In this document: positions 18,532-27,392 of the stretch, piece by piece | How positions within the stretch are numbered: position 1 is the first letter of the stretch | Layout of the letters: each line of letters opens with the position of its first letter | NCBI RefSeq assembly: GCF_900176885.1 | Contig: NZ_LT839648.1 | Coordinates: forward strand, 51,916 to 115,915 | Source: Oceanobacillus senegalensis | GTDB lineage: Bacteria; Bacillota; Bacilli; Bacillales; Amphibacillaceae | DNA: 64,000 bases | Direction: 5' to 3' | Notes under the pieces: model-generated | The model's input: only the letters and a program-made list of their open reading frames with translations | Database searches by the model: none | Told to the model about the DNA's origin: nothing | Program-made: the position numbers and the translations under genes

Positions 18532-19278
18532 TTGAAACAAGGTGTTATTTCTAAGACTTTTAAAATACTTCGTTCATTCACCGACAAGAAAAATGAATGG
18601 GGAGTAAATGAACTATCAAGGTATCTTGATATGCCGGTTAGTACCGTTCATCGGATACTTTCTACCTTAAAAAACGAACATATCGTGGAGTATTCTGAGT
18701 TAACAGGTAAATATAAGCTTGGACCTGAAATGATTCGTATGGCATCCATCATCTCAGCAAAGGTAGATATTAAGAGAATTGCATACTCCCATTTATTTGA
18801 GCTTTCCATAGACCTAGACCATTCTGTATATTTTGCTCAATACTATTCTCATTATCGTAAACTTGCTTTTGTTGATTGTGTTAAGAGTAAAAACGCCCTC
18901 CAGTACGTGTTGGAAATCGGAGTTTTGCAACCCATTCACGTTGCTGCAAGTGGCAAAAACATCCTTGCTTATTTGGAAGAATCAGAAATAAATGAGATTC
19001 TCGAGGGAGAAGTAGAGTTAGAGTCTGATAGAAATAAAGTCAGGGATGAGTTAAAGCAGATTAAAAATCAAGGTTATGCTATTACATCGAATGAGCGGAA
19101 AATGGGTGCCCTTAGTGTAGGTGCCCCAGTATTTGATGTGAGTGGAGAAATTATTGGAAGTGTTATATGTGTGTTCCCTATTAGTGATTACGAAAAGGAA
19201 AAAGAATCAAAATATATCCAACGTGTAAAGAAGGCTGCAAAGGATATTTCCCATTCAATGGGATATGTGAAGAACTGA
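18532..19278 (+). CDS. IclR-family transcriptional regulator
   Basis: 248 residues, TTG start after AGGATGATGAG. The winged helix-turn-helix (residues about 5-65) reads WGVNELSRYLDMPVSTVHRI and LSTLKNEHIVEY. The C-terminal IclR effector domain includes GVLQPIHVAASGKNILAYL and SVGAPVFDVSGEIIGSV. It lies between transporter and enzyme genes, so it probably controls this operon in response to the substrate or its CoA ester. Confidence 0.9.
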   Translation: MKQGVISKTFKILRSFTDKKNEWGVNELSRYLDMPVSTVHRILSTLKNEHIVEYSELTGKYKLGPEMIRMASIISAKVDIKRIAYSHLFELSIDLDHSVYFAQYYSHYRKLAFVDCVKSKNALQYVLEIGVLQPIHVAASGKNILAYLEESEINEILEGEVELESDRNKVRDELKQIKNQGYAITSNERKMGALSVGAPVFDVSGEIIGSVICVFPISDYEKEKESKYIQRVKKAAKDISHSMGYVKN

Positions 19279-19293
19279 TAAAGGAGAGGTGTT

Positions 19294-20175
19294 ATGAAAA
19301 GATATCGTACACTTTTATTTGTTCCTGGTATTAAAAAGAAATGGTTTGAAAATATACCCTCTTATAATGCAGATGGTATTATATTGGACCTAGAGGATAG
19401 TGTACCCGCTAATTTAAAGGAAGAGGCAAGACAATATGTTTCCGAGGCAATTCCAAATCTTTCATCAAAAGGTGTAGACGTATTTGTTCGTATAAATAAA
19501 GGAGCAGAAGAATTCGATAAGGAAGATATACATTCTATTGTAATGGATGGTCTTCAAGGGATTGTTCTTCCAAAGATAGATGGGCCTGATGAAATTGAGC
19601 AATTATCAAAACATATAAAAGAACTTGAGGAAAAACAAGGCTTAGCTATAGGTGGTATTGGTTTACTCCCAATCTTAGAAACTGCAAAGTCTATGCAACT
19701 ATCTTATGAAATTGCGAGTTGTGAACGGGTTTTGGGAATTGCGGGGCTTAGTGCTAAGAATGGAGATGTAGCAAGAAGTCTTGGATATCAATGGACTTCT
19801 GAAGGATTGGAAACTTTATATATGCGCTCCAAAGTGGTTATGTCTGCACGTGCTGCTGGTGTTTCACCAATAGGAGGGCTTTGGCAAGACGTGCATAATT
19901 TGGAAGGACTGCGGAAGAGCAGTGAATTTAATCGTCAGTTGGGATTTGTAGGTGAACTTGTGCTACATCCATCAAATGTTTCTATTGTGAATGATATCTA
20001 CTCACCATCAAAAGAGGAAATTGATTATTATGAAGGGTTGGTTGAAGCATTTAAGAATGCTGAACGCAATGGAGAGACCGCTATTATGTATAAGGGAGAA
20101 CATATTGATTATGCGCATGTAAAGACAGCGAAAAAAGTATTAGAGACTGTAAAGAACATGAATATCATTCAATAA
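19294..20175 (+). CDS. CitE-like CoA-ester lyase (HpcH/HpaI family; citramalyl/malyl-CoA lyase type)
   Basis: 293 residues, ATG after AAAGGAGAGG. Conserved parts are RTLLFVPGIKKKWFEN, ADGIILDLEDSVP (acidic metal ligands), VFVRINKG, GIVLPKID, LLPILETAKS and ELVLHPSNVSIVND. The family splits 3-hydroxy-acyl-CoAs such as citramalyl-CoA to acetyl-CoA and pyruvate. With the MaoC hydratase and CoA-transferase that follow, it matches the three-step itaconate or mesaconate pathway; the exact substrate is inference. Confidence 0.82.
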   Translation: MKRYRTLLFVPGIKKKWFENIPSYNADGIILDLEDSVPANLKEEARQYVSEAIPNLSSKGVDVFVRINKGAEEFDKEDIHSIVMDGLQGIVLPKIDGPDEIEQLSKHIKELEEKQGLAIGGIGLLPILETAKSMQLSYEIASCERVLGIAGLSAKNGDVARSLGYQWTSEGLETLYMRSKVVMSARAAGVSPIGGLWQDVHNLEGLRKSSEFNRQLGFVGELVLHPSNVSIVNDIYSPSKEEIDYYEGLVEAFKNAERNGETAIMYKGEHIDYAHVKTAKKVLETVKNMNIIQ

Positions 20176-20196
20176 AAGTCTAAGAGGGGGATTTCT

Positions 20197-20673
20197 ATGG
20201 CTGAAGGGAAATACTTTGAAGAATTCACTGTTGGGGATATTTATAAACATCGGCCTGGTCGAACTGTAACTGAAACTGACAATCTATTATTTACAACATT
20301 AACCCACAATACACAATCTCTGCATCTAGATGAAGAGTATTCAAAAGGAACTATACATGGAGGACGTATCGTTAACAGTTTGTTTACTTTATCATTTGTA
20401 GTAGGTGTAAGTGTTGGGGATATGACAGAAGGGACTACAATTGGAAATCTTGGTTTCGATGAAACTAAATTTCCTGCGCCTGTTCGTATAGGTGATACAC
20501 TTAAAGCGGAAACAGAAATCATTGGAAAACGTGAATCCAAATCCCGACCTAATGCAGGTATTGTTTGGTTTGAACATAGAGGTTATAACCAAAAAGGAGA
20601 ATTGGTAGTAAGAGCAAAAAGGTCAGGAATGATACTTAAAATGAATGAACATTCATTTACAAATACTCAATAG
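20197..20673 (+). CDS. MaoC-like enoyl-CoA hydratase
   Basis: 158 residues, ATG after AGAGGGGG. A single hot-dog domain with the hydratase segment THNTQSLHLDEEYSKGTIHG; the usual Asp of 'DxNPxH' is Asn here, as I recall from mesaconyl-CoA hydratase relatives. RIVNSLFTLSFVVG and FPAPVRIGDTLKAETEI complete the fold. It would add water to an unsaturated acyl-CoA before the lyase acts. Confidence 0.83.
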   Translation: MAEGKYFEEFTVGDIYKHRPGRTVTETDNLLFTTLTHNTQSLHLDEEYSKGTIHGGRIVNSLFTLSFVVGVSVGDMTEGTTIGNLGFDETKFPAPVRIGDTLKAETEIIGKRESKSRPNAGIVWFEHRGYNQKGELVVRAKRSGMILKMNEHSFTNTQ

Positions 20674-20710
20674 GATGTTTTATTATTTGTTAAAAGGGGA
20701 GGTAGAAAAA

Positions 20711-21871
20711 ATGAGTGGACCATTGGAAGGTATTCGAGTTCTTGATTTGACTTCTGTTGTAATGGGACCTTATTGCACATTAATGTTAGGGGATATGGGT
20801 GCAGATGTTATAAAAATAGAAAATCCCTCTGGAGACACAACTCGTTATTTAGGGCCATCAAAAAATGAGGGGATGGGAAGTCTTTACCTTCATTTAAATA
20901 GGAATAAACGAAGCATAACGCTAGATTTAAAAAGTGAAGAGGGACATCAAGCTTTACTTAAGCTTGTAGAGGAAGCAGATGTTTTAGTCCATACTCTTCG
21001 GCCAGAATCAATGGAAAGACTTCAATTATCATATAATGACCTAAAAAAAATAAATCATCGTCTTATCTATTGTGGGATGTATGGATTTAGTAAGGAAGGA
21101 CCGTATGGAGGAAGGCCGGCATATGATGATATTATACAGGCAGAATCAGGAGTGGCTGCGGCACAAGGAGAAATAACTGGAACTCCACAATACCTTGCTA
21201 CTGTATTAGCAGATAAGACAACAGGGCTTGTTGGCCTAAGTTCCATCATAGCAGCAATATATTATCGAGAGAAAAGCGGAGAAGGTCAAGAGATTGAAGT
21301 ACCAATGTTTGAAACAATGGTATCATATACGATGTTGGAGCACATGTATGGAAAAACCTTTTCACCTCCGATAGGGTCTAGCTACTATTCTAGAGTTACC
21401 TCATCTTATCGTAAGCCATATAAAACAAAAAATGGTTACATTGGAGTAATGATATATAATGATAAACAGTGGCAATCCTTTTTTAAAGTATCTGGTCATA
21501 GTGAACTACAAAAAGATGAAAGATTTAAGGATATTTCTTCTCGATCAAAACATATTGATTTTGTTTATAAAACAGTTGAGAAAATTATGGCTACAAAAAC
21601 TACTGAGGAATGGCTAGGTATACTTCAACAGGCAGATATTCCATGCACTAAAGTTAATTCACCAGAAGATCTTTTTGAAGATCCACACTTGAATGATATA
21701 GGATTTTTCCGCAATGTTAATCATCCTACTGAGGGAGAAATTTGGGATATGAAATTTCCGGTGAGTTTCGAAAAATCACCTGCTTCGGTTCAATATTACG
21801 CCCCAAATCTTGGACAACATAATGAAGAAATATTAGGCGGGGTTAGTGTAAGGAATGGGGAGGAAAAATAA
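20711..21871 (+). CDS. CaiB/BaiF-type (family III) CoA-transferase
   Basis: 386 residues from ATG 20711, served by AGGGGAGG; the longer open frame overlaps the MaoC gene and lacks this site. Family features are PLEGIRVLDLTSVVMGPYCT, LGDMGADVIKIENPSGD, LNRNKRSITLDLKS and YDDIIQAESGVAAAQGE, which holds the catalytic Asp. It transfers CoA to the imported acid. It is the last gene of the operon and is followed by a terminator. Confidence 0.88.
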   Translation: MSGPLEGIRVLDLTSVVMGPYCTLMLGDMGADVIKIENPSGDTTRYLGPSKNEGMGSLYLHLNRNKRSITLDLKSEEGHQALLKLVEEADVLVHTLRPESMERLQLSYNDLKKINHRLIYCGMYGFSKEGPYGGRPAYDDIIQAESGVAAAQGEITGTPQYLATVLADKTTGLVGLSSIIAAIYYREKSGEGQEIEVPMFETMVSYTMLEHMYGKTFSPPIGSSYYSRVTSSYRKPYKTKNGYIGVMIYNDKQWQSFFKVSGHSELQKDERFKDISSRSKHIDFVYKTVEKIMATKTTEEWLGILQQADIPCTKVNSPEDLFEDPHLNDIGFFRNVNHPTEGEIWDMKFPVSFEKSPASVQYYAPNLGQHNEEILGGVSVRNGEEK

Positions 21872-21951
21872 TCAAGAGACGTAAGGATTGGAATGTTCCA
21901 ATCAGGGTGGCTGACTAGGGATGGTTCTAATGGTGTGGCCTTATTTGTGGG

Positions 21952-21984
21952 GAAGTGTACTTTTTAAGTGTACTTCTCTTTTTG
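21952..21984 (+). terminator. rho-independent terminator of the CoA-enzyme operon
   Basis: GAAGTGTAC and GTGTACTTC form a 9-bp RNA stem (two G-U pairs) with loop TTTTTAA, followed by TCTTTTTG. Confidence 0.65.
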
Positions 21985-22011
21985 TTTTCAAGTAAAGAAT
22001 TCGGCAAATGT

Positions 22012-22097
22012 ATCAGTCCCCATCGCTTTAAAGTGTTAAAATGCATTAATTTAGATAGTCTATTGAAGAAAACTCTTGCAAGACTTCTTTTGTTCTT
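22012..22097 (+). repeat. dispersed repeat with hairpin, as at 14735
   Basis: CCCCATCGCTTTAAAGTG is followed by a hairpin with CAAGACT as its right arm and CTTTTGTTC. Same order of parts as at 14735-14801. Confidence 0.45.
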
Positions 22098-22202
22098 TTG
22101 TCTATTTAACATAATGATGCTAGGGATTTTCAATAATATAAGATTCTTTGCACCTACAATCTATTTTTTTAATGCTAGCCAAGGTACTTTGACAATTGTA
22201 AA

Positions 22203-22490
22203 GCGGATGGGCGGTTGACCATCTCCCGAGAGGAGGGAGGTGGTATATATAATGACGCCATACGAAGCAATCATTGTGGCATTGACAACAAGTATGGTAA
22301 TTGTAAATGTACTGGCATTAATAGTACAAATCGTCAAGGAAACAAGAAAAAAGTAACCGTCCTACGCTCGGCTAAAGTTTAGGAGAGGTTACGTTACTTT
22401 AAGTAAAAAATACGGCAATACTTTAGGTCAGCCACTCTTCATGCGGCGTGTGGTTGCATGGGCTGAGTGTAAATAGCGCTCAGCCTTTTT
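22203..22490 (+). ncRNA. type I toxin-antitoxin-like locus 1 (structured mRNA)
   Basis: A 34-residue membrane-peptide gene is flanked by GCGGTTGACC (22211-22220) and GGTCAGCCAC (22426-22435). These can pair over a long distance with one mismatch and one G-U. A terminator follows (GGCTGAG 22461-22467, CTCAGCC 22479-22485, T5). A TATAAT on the opposite strand near 22495-22505 could start an antisense RNA that covers the 3' part. Locus 42385-42676 has the same order of parts. Confidence 0.6.
22252..22356 (+). CDS. putative holin-like (Hol-Tox) type I toxin
   Basis: 34 residues, ATG after AGGAGGGAGGTGG. It starts MTPYEAII, has one membrane segment (about residues 6-28) and ends KETRKK. Short peptides of this make-up (M-x-x-Y-E/D-A, one helix, basic tail) are the Hol-Tox group of type I toxins in Firmicutes. 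Too short for standard gene callers. Confidence 0.62.
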   Translation: MTPYEAIIVALTTSMVIVNVLALIVQIVKETRKK

Positions 22491-22820
22491 GATTATTATA
22501 ATTATTTATATTATACATCAATTATTATTATATTCCATTTACTACTCAAGTTGGTGTAACTGCTAAACTTGATAGAAATATGCTGACCAATGTTAGAACT
22601 TCATGGTAAAATAGAAACTAACATAAATAGAATAGGGGAAGTTTAATTGCTTAGTAAGATTAGATGGGAAAAACTATTAAATGAAACTAGACCTAAATAT
22701 AAAGATAATAAAAGATAATAATTTTATTCATCTTTGTGGCAGTGAGTGAAGGCTAGTATGTTTACCATTTCGATTAAATAGAGTTTAGTACAAATTTATA
22801 TAATGGTAATTAACTCCAAC

Positions 22821-23765
22821 TTATTGTTGCAAAAAATCATTATCATCCCTGTCTTGCCTATTAGTGGTATTAGGGAATTCTGACCACTTAATAGGCATTC
22901 CTAGTATTTCTATAATCTGAACAGCTTTCTCATAAATTGCATTTTTTTGTTCGATTGACAAATGCGTAGTAAAATTTTTTGACAGAAGGCTAAGTGAATG
23001 GTCTAATGACTTTATAATTAGATTAAATATATAACCATGGGATTTATCATTGTGTTTTTCTTTTAGGCTATTCTCATAAATAATATCTTTAAAGCTTATT
23101 GAATTGTTGTCTTTAATTGAATGAACCATATCATCCAGTGTTTTCTTTTGACTAATAGTGGTTAATTCATTAAATGGAGCATTAGTGATTGATCTTTTTA
23201 TCTCTTTAATTTGCTCACCAGTAATTTTCTTGTCTATATATAAATTTTTTAAGTACTCTTTGTTATCTCCCTTTAATTGGTCTAAATTATAGATATCAAT
23301 TAAACCTTGTATCCCAACGCCGGCTACCTGACCATCACTAAGCCATTCCTTTGGAACTTTAGATGCCTTTATATATTTTTTTACTGTTCTAAGTGTGACA
23401 TTACAATTTCTTGCTATCTCTTTTTCATCGAAGTTTTGTTCCATTAAATCAGTAATCATCCCAAGCATTTCATATCCTGTACGTTTCTTATTATGAAATT
23501 CATTTTTTAGCCTCTTGATAATACGATTTTGTTTTGAGGTTTCTTTTTCCACGATACACCAAGCAGAATTGGCTTCTATGTGTCGTAGAGCAACATACCT
23601 TCTATACCCATCTACAAGTATATATTTTCCATTTTGCTTTTCAACTATCATAGGGACAGACAGTCCATGTTTAGCAATATCTAATGCTAACTTTGAATCA
23701 AAATTAACTTTCCTATATGACTTTTCAAGAACAATATCTGATAAAAAAACAAAATGCAAAGTCAT
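22821..23765 (-). CDS. ParB/Spo0J-like domain protein, orphan
   Basis: 314 residues. The N-terminal ParB-N domain includes SDIVLEKSYRKVNFDSKLAL, HGLSVPMIVEKQNGKY and VDGYRRYVALRHIE (GYRRY replaces the common GERRF/Y). Then comes a helix-turn-helix part (EKEIARNCNVTLRTVKKYIK). The C-terminus is helical and unassigned. No ParA or parS-like cluster is visible beside it, so it is probably a regulator or a relic of a mobile element and not a partition protein. Confidence 0.7.
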   Translation of the reverse strand: MTLHFVFLSDIVLEKSYRKVNFDSKLALDIAKHGLSVPMIVEKQNGKYILVDGYRRYVALRHIEANSAWCIVEKETSKQNRIIKRLKNEFHNKKRTGYEMLGMITDLMEQNFDEKEIARNCNVTLRTVKKYIKASKVPKEWLSDGQVAGVGIQGLIDIYNLDQLKGDNKEYLKNLYIDKKITGEQIKEIKRSITNAPFNELTTISQKKTLDDMVHSIKDNNSISFKDIIYENSLKEKHNDKSHGYIFNLIIKSLDHSLSLLSKNFTTHLSIEQKNAIYEKAVQIIEILGMPIKWSEFPNTTNRQDRDDNDFLQQ

Positions 23766-23769
23766 GGTG

Positions 23770-24195
23770 TATCATCCTTCCGACGTTTTTTATAAACATA
23801 TTCGATAGGATGATTGTCTTATTACAAAAGTCTATATAGAGTTTAAATGTCAATGATATAATGTACATTTCTGCTTAGGAAAAATCTAAATTCTAATAGG
23901 TACCTCCCTGGTCAATGGGTCAACTCCCCAGTGCGTTAATGTGCTAAAAGTGCACACGTTTATCAGTGAGATTTCTTCCTCTACTCATTCAACAGCCTAC
24001 TGCATCCCTCCGAACATTAATCAGTAAACTAACTAGGCAAAAAGTGTCACCTTATCCATCCATAATCCTCTAAACGAATAGTAATATCGATTCATTTTTG
24101 AGAAAACCCATGTTCCACTATTTTCCATACTTTATAATAATTTCAGTGAAATAATTAGAAAAGTTGCCCAATTAGGTAATGAGGGGGGATTAGCG
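23770..24195. other. intergenic region upstream of the LXG toxin
   Basis: Holds the upstream region of the leftward ParB-like gene, a 'GCGTTAATGTGC' dispersed repeat at 23925-23960 (GCGTTAATGTGCTAAAAG then TGCACA) and a TATAAT at 24133-24138 that could be the -10 of the LXG gene. The small helical partner genes that usually precede LXG toxins are absent. Confidence 0.45.
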
Positions 24196-26019
24196 ATAAA
24201 GGTTTTAGATGCCAAAAGCTTGAATCAAGGGGCATCCGAGATAAAACAAGGACTAGATACACTAAACGCACAAATCAAGCAGATCCAACACGCAGTAGAT
24301 AACCTGGTGAACTTGAATGACTCATTTAAAGGGCAGGGAGCACAAGCCATTCGTTCCTTTTATCAAGAATGTCATGCGCCACTTTTGTTATTCATGGAAG
24401 GTTTCATGCTAGACTACCAGGAAACACTGAAGCTAATCCAGGATTCCTTACAATCCATGGAACCGGATGGGAATGCGATAATTCGCCAGGACTTCATACA
24501 AAACGACGTCGATGAAGGAATTCGTCATGCAGAAAATGTTACAATGGGACTAACAGACGAGACAAACACCACGATTCAATCTGTGAATGACATCGTAGCC
24601 CTGCCAACGATTCAAGATGAGGAATTTCTCCAGCAGGCCAATCAATCCAGAAAAAACGCTTATGATACATTAGAAAAATTACATACATTTGATGCAGCGA
24701 GCACAGCTAAACTTGGAAACGTGGAAAACGATATACAGCTAATGAATACTTACATTTCCGAGATTAGTAGAATGTTTCGAAGTGGCGACCTAAGTATTGG
24801 CGATTATTCTGTTCGCAGATTAAGAGGGTACCAGTTTCATCAGGAATTAATTGACGCAGTAAAGAGTAAAGCCTGGAATAACACGCTATCCCTAGAGGTA
24901 CTACTCGGGACAGCTGGAATGCATATTCTATCCCAATTTGTGTCATCTGACGTTCTGATTCATTATCTTCAGGAAAAATATGAAATGCGAACGATGGATT
25001 ACACCGTTCGCTCTCTTAAGGCCATTTCGGCGGCAAGTGGTGATTCGATTACCCATCAGGAATTTGCGACGATCCGCGGCCAAGTCGTTAACAGTGTGGA
25101 AGTGACAGATTACAAAAATGAATGGCAAGGTAAGTATTTCACCTTGCTCGATGGTAGGAAGGCTAGAGAGTTTACCGATGCAGATGGCACTGTCAGTTAC
25201 GAGTTTGTAAGTGAGATTCCAGAGGACCGGTTTCAGCCAGAGGAGAAGAGCTTCCTAGAAAAAACATGGGATGGCGTGAAGGATGTTGGTTCAACCGTAG
25301 CCAGCGGAGCCAAAGAAGTAGCCGACTTTATGCTTTTAGACGATGTAAATACGCTTACCAGTTCAGATGCTTCTCTTGTTGATAAAGGCATCGCCGCAGC
25401 TTCGATAATTCCGGTTGGGAAGGTATTAAAGCTAAGGAAAGTGGATGATATACTTAAGGTAGATGCGGATGGAGTAAAGGCGAAGAAGGTAGATAAGGTT
25501 GAGGGTACGGGAAATGATTATGAGACTTCTAAATTCCAAAAATGGAGTAACGATGGTAAATATGATAAAGTTAGAGCATACAGAGGAAGAGACCTTACGG
25601 CATACAATAGTGAATATTTAGTTGATCCCCGGCTTGTAGTTGAAATGAATTTTAAAGGGAAGGATCGTTCTGGAACTAATGCTGCTGGTTGGGAAAGAAA
25701 TGCTAAAAAATTCTTTAATTCACTCCTGAAAAGTAATCCAGAGTTTTGGAGTGTAGAAAATACGGATCTGATAAAGAGGGGGCGTGTTCCCAAAGCTGAT
25801 GATCAGTTTTTAGAACACTTCCCTCAATACAGGGAGTATATACAAGAACCAATGCGGCATCATCATATTGGAGAAGGTGGGCAAGCCGTTGCCCTTCCAA
25901 AAAGTCTGCATCCTGGATATGGTGGAATCCATAATGTGGAGAAGGACTGGGGTATTACTGGAGTAGATGATGAAATTGCAAGAAGATTAGATACCTTTAT
26001 AAAAGATTCAGGAAGGTGA
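24196..26019 (+). CDS. LXG-domain polymorphic toxin with C-terminal HNH/Endo VII-type nuclease tip
   Basis: About 607 residues. The LXG N-terminus begins IKVLDAKSLNQGASEIKQGL, which puts the true start at ATA 24196, 7 bases after GGGGGGA; the first standard start, TTG 24220, would cut off conserved residues. The LXG domain covers residues 1-200 and drives type VII secretion. A middle region and a linker ending KVDDILKVDADGVKAKKVD follow. The tip (last ~170 residues) has RHHHIGEGGQAVALPKSLHP and GGIHN, a His-rich nuclease motif of the HNH/Endo VII type. It is the only full-length LXG gene in the window. Confidence 0.82.
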   Translation: MKVLDAKSLNQGASEIKQGLDTLNAQIKQIQHAVDNLVNLNDSFKGQGAQAIRSFYQECHAPLLLFMEGFMLDYQETLKLIQDSLQSMEPDGNAIIRQDFIQNDVDEGIRHAENVTMGLTDETNTTIQSVNDIVALPTIQDEEFLQQANQSRKNAYDTLEKLHTFDAASTAKLGNVENDIQLMNTYISEISRMFRSGDLSIGDYSVRRLRGYQFHQELIDAVKSKAWNNTLSLEVLLGTAGMHILSQFVSSDVLIHYLQEKYEMRTMDYTVRSLKAISAASGDSITHQEFATIRGQVVNSVEVTDYKNEWQGKYFTLLDGRKAREFTDADGTVSYEFVSEIPEDRFQPEEKSFLEKTWDGVKDVGSTVASGAKEVADFMLLDDVNTLTSSDASLVDKGIAAASIIPVGKVLKLRKVDDILKVDADGVKAKKVDKVEGTGNDYETSKFQKWSNDGKYDKVRAYRGRDLTAYNSEYLVDPRLVVEMNFKGKDRSGTNAAGWERNAKKFFNSLLKSNPEFWSVENTDLIKRGRVPKADDQFLEHFPQYREYIQEPMRHHHIGEGGQAVALPKSLHPGYGGIHNVEKDWGITGVDDEIARRLDTFIKDSGR

Positions 26020-26023
26020 GAGA

Positions 26024-26569
26024 ATGATAACGCCAGAGGAATTTATTGATAGGTGGGATGTTAATAAGTATGGCCCACTAAATAAATTTAATAGACAAGA
26101 TTTAATGGTAACGGAATTTTCAGATGATGTTAAAGGCTTTTTGTCTATAGGAGGTCTACCAGAGACACCACCGCCGTATTTGGAATTTTCCTCGCCACAA
26201 ATTAGACCTATTACCAATGTATTTGATATGCCACAACATTTTAAAAGGTATTGGTTTTTGGGTTCAACTGGTTCTGGTGATCCAATATGTATAACAGAGA
26301 AGGAAGAAAATATAGTGTTTCTTAATAATGGAGATAATTATAAAGAAATATTCGTTAATTCTTCAATAAATCAGTTTGCAGAGTGTATATTAGCTTATGT
26401 ATCCATGATTGATAAAGCAATAGAGGTTAATGGGGAGGATGCCTTTATTGATAACGATATACCTAAATCAGTAGTAGACTGGTTAAAAGAGGAACTAGAG
26501 AGAATTGATAGTAAGTGTATGCAAGCTGGGTTCTTTTGGTCTACTGAGTACGAAAATCTATTCGAATAA
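26024..26569 (+). CDS. SUKH-4-type immunity protein
   Basis: 181 residues, starting 4 bases after the toxin stop with GGAAGGTGAGAG upstream. It opens MITPEEFIDRWDVNKYGPLN and has the GLPETPPPYLEF segment of the SUKH-4 group. It should bind and block the nuclease tip of the preceding toxin. A second copy of this pair (dead toxin, intact immunity) is at 35461-36624. Confidence 0.75.
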   Translation: MITPEEFIDRWDVNKYGPLNKFNRQDLMVTEFSDDVKGFLSIGGLPETPPPYLEFSSPQIRPITNVFDMPQHFKRYWFLGSTGSGDPICITEKEENIVFLNNGDNYKEIFVNSSINQFAECILAYVSMIDKAIEVNGEDAFIDNDIPKSVVDWLKEELERIDSKCMQAGFFWSTEYENLFE

Positions 26570-26611
26570 TCTCTGAAACGTGTTGAAAATAAAATAAAAT
26601 GAATGAAGAAC

Positions 26612-26653
26612 ACCTACGTGACGAATAAAGGGTATTGAATCGTAGGTTTTTTT
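26612..26653 (+). terminator. rho-independent terminator after the toxin-immunity pair
   Basis: ACCTACG (26612-26618) pairs with CGTAGGT (26641-26647), followed by TTTTTTC. Confidence 0.6.
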
Positions 26654-26731
26654 CTATTGATGACAAGTATGTGTCTACTTGTAGAGGGTAGATACACCAA
26701 GATAGCATAGTGTAAAGAAAGGGGTAAAACA

Positions 26732-27202
26732 ATGAAATTGATACAGAACACTATAGTAAGGCCATTGCCTTCAGAGGAATTAATAAAAAATCACGAAAAG
26801 TTTTGGAGACTTTCATTACCAGAAGCTTTCTTAGGATTTATAAAAGAAAATAATGGTGTAGAGGTTGAGGAGGCAACATTTGAGTGTAACAACCGTGGTT
26901 ATGCGATAGAAAGGTTTTTATGTATATTAGATGATATTGAGAATCATCCAAAAGGAATTTATGACATAGATGTTGTATTTTCACAAATAGGTGAAAGGTT
27001 AACCGATAATGAAGACTTATTAGGGGCAGAGGTATTGCCAATAGCTAGTGTATTTACGGGAGACTTTGTATGCTTAGATTTTAGAACAGATAAAAATAAT
27101 CCATCTGTTTGTATATGGTCGCATGAAGAATCCGGTGAGTTTGAGCCCGTTACTTATAATGTGGCAGATAACTTTACAGAATTTTTAAAGATACTTGAAT
27201 AG
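26732..27202 (+). CDS. SMI1/KNR4 (SUKH-1-like) immunity protein
   Basis: 156 residues, ATG after AAAGGGG. SUKH features are LPEAFLGFIKENNGVEVEEA, EVLPIASVFTGDFVCLDFR and VCIWSHEESGEFEPV, ending NFTEFLKILE. No toxin precedes it; it follows the SUKH-4 gene, so it is either a second immunity gene or a captured one. Confidence 0.78.
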   Translation: MKLIQNTIVRPLPSEELIKNHEKFWRLSLPEAFLGFIKENNGVEVEEATFECNNRGYAIERFLCILDDIENHPKGIYDIDVVFSQIGERLTDNEDLLGAEVLPIASVFTGDFVCLDFRTDKNNPSVCIWSHEESGEFEPVTYNVADNFTEFLKILE

Positions 27203-27240
27203 GAACAAAGAGAGTAAAAGCTGAAAATATATGGAAGAAA

Positions 27241-27276
27241 GCACCTGATTGCCTTTTGAGCAACAGGTGTTTTTAT
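27241..27276 (+). terminator. rho-independent terminator
   Basis: CACCTG and CAGGTG arms followed by TTTTTATT. The same type recurs at 28649. Confidence 0.6.
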
Positions 27277-27392
27277 TAAAGTTTTAGATTTTGGTCAACA
27301 AAGATGATGCATTAATGAAATTCATAACTCATAAAGGTTGTATCATCAAGGCATTCTGTTTTAATAAACAATCCGCAAGCAAATCGTAAACA

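Noticed and set aside
22821..26019. ParB-like gene plus LXG toxin as a plasmid-maintenance module
   Set aside because: They are divergent, there is no ParA or replication gene, and LXG toxins act between cells, so a joint function is not supported.
26838..27041. Minus-strand frame in the SUKH gene
   Set aside because: Shadow of a clear SUKH protein; no start signal.
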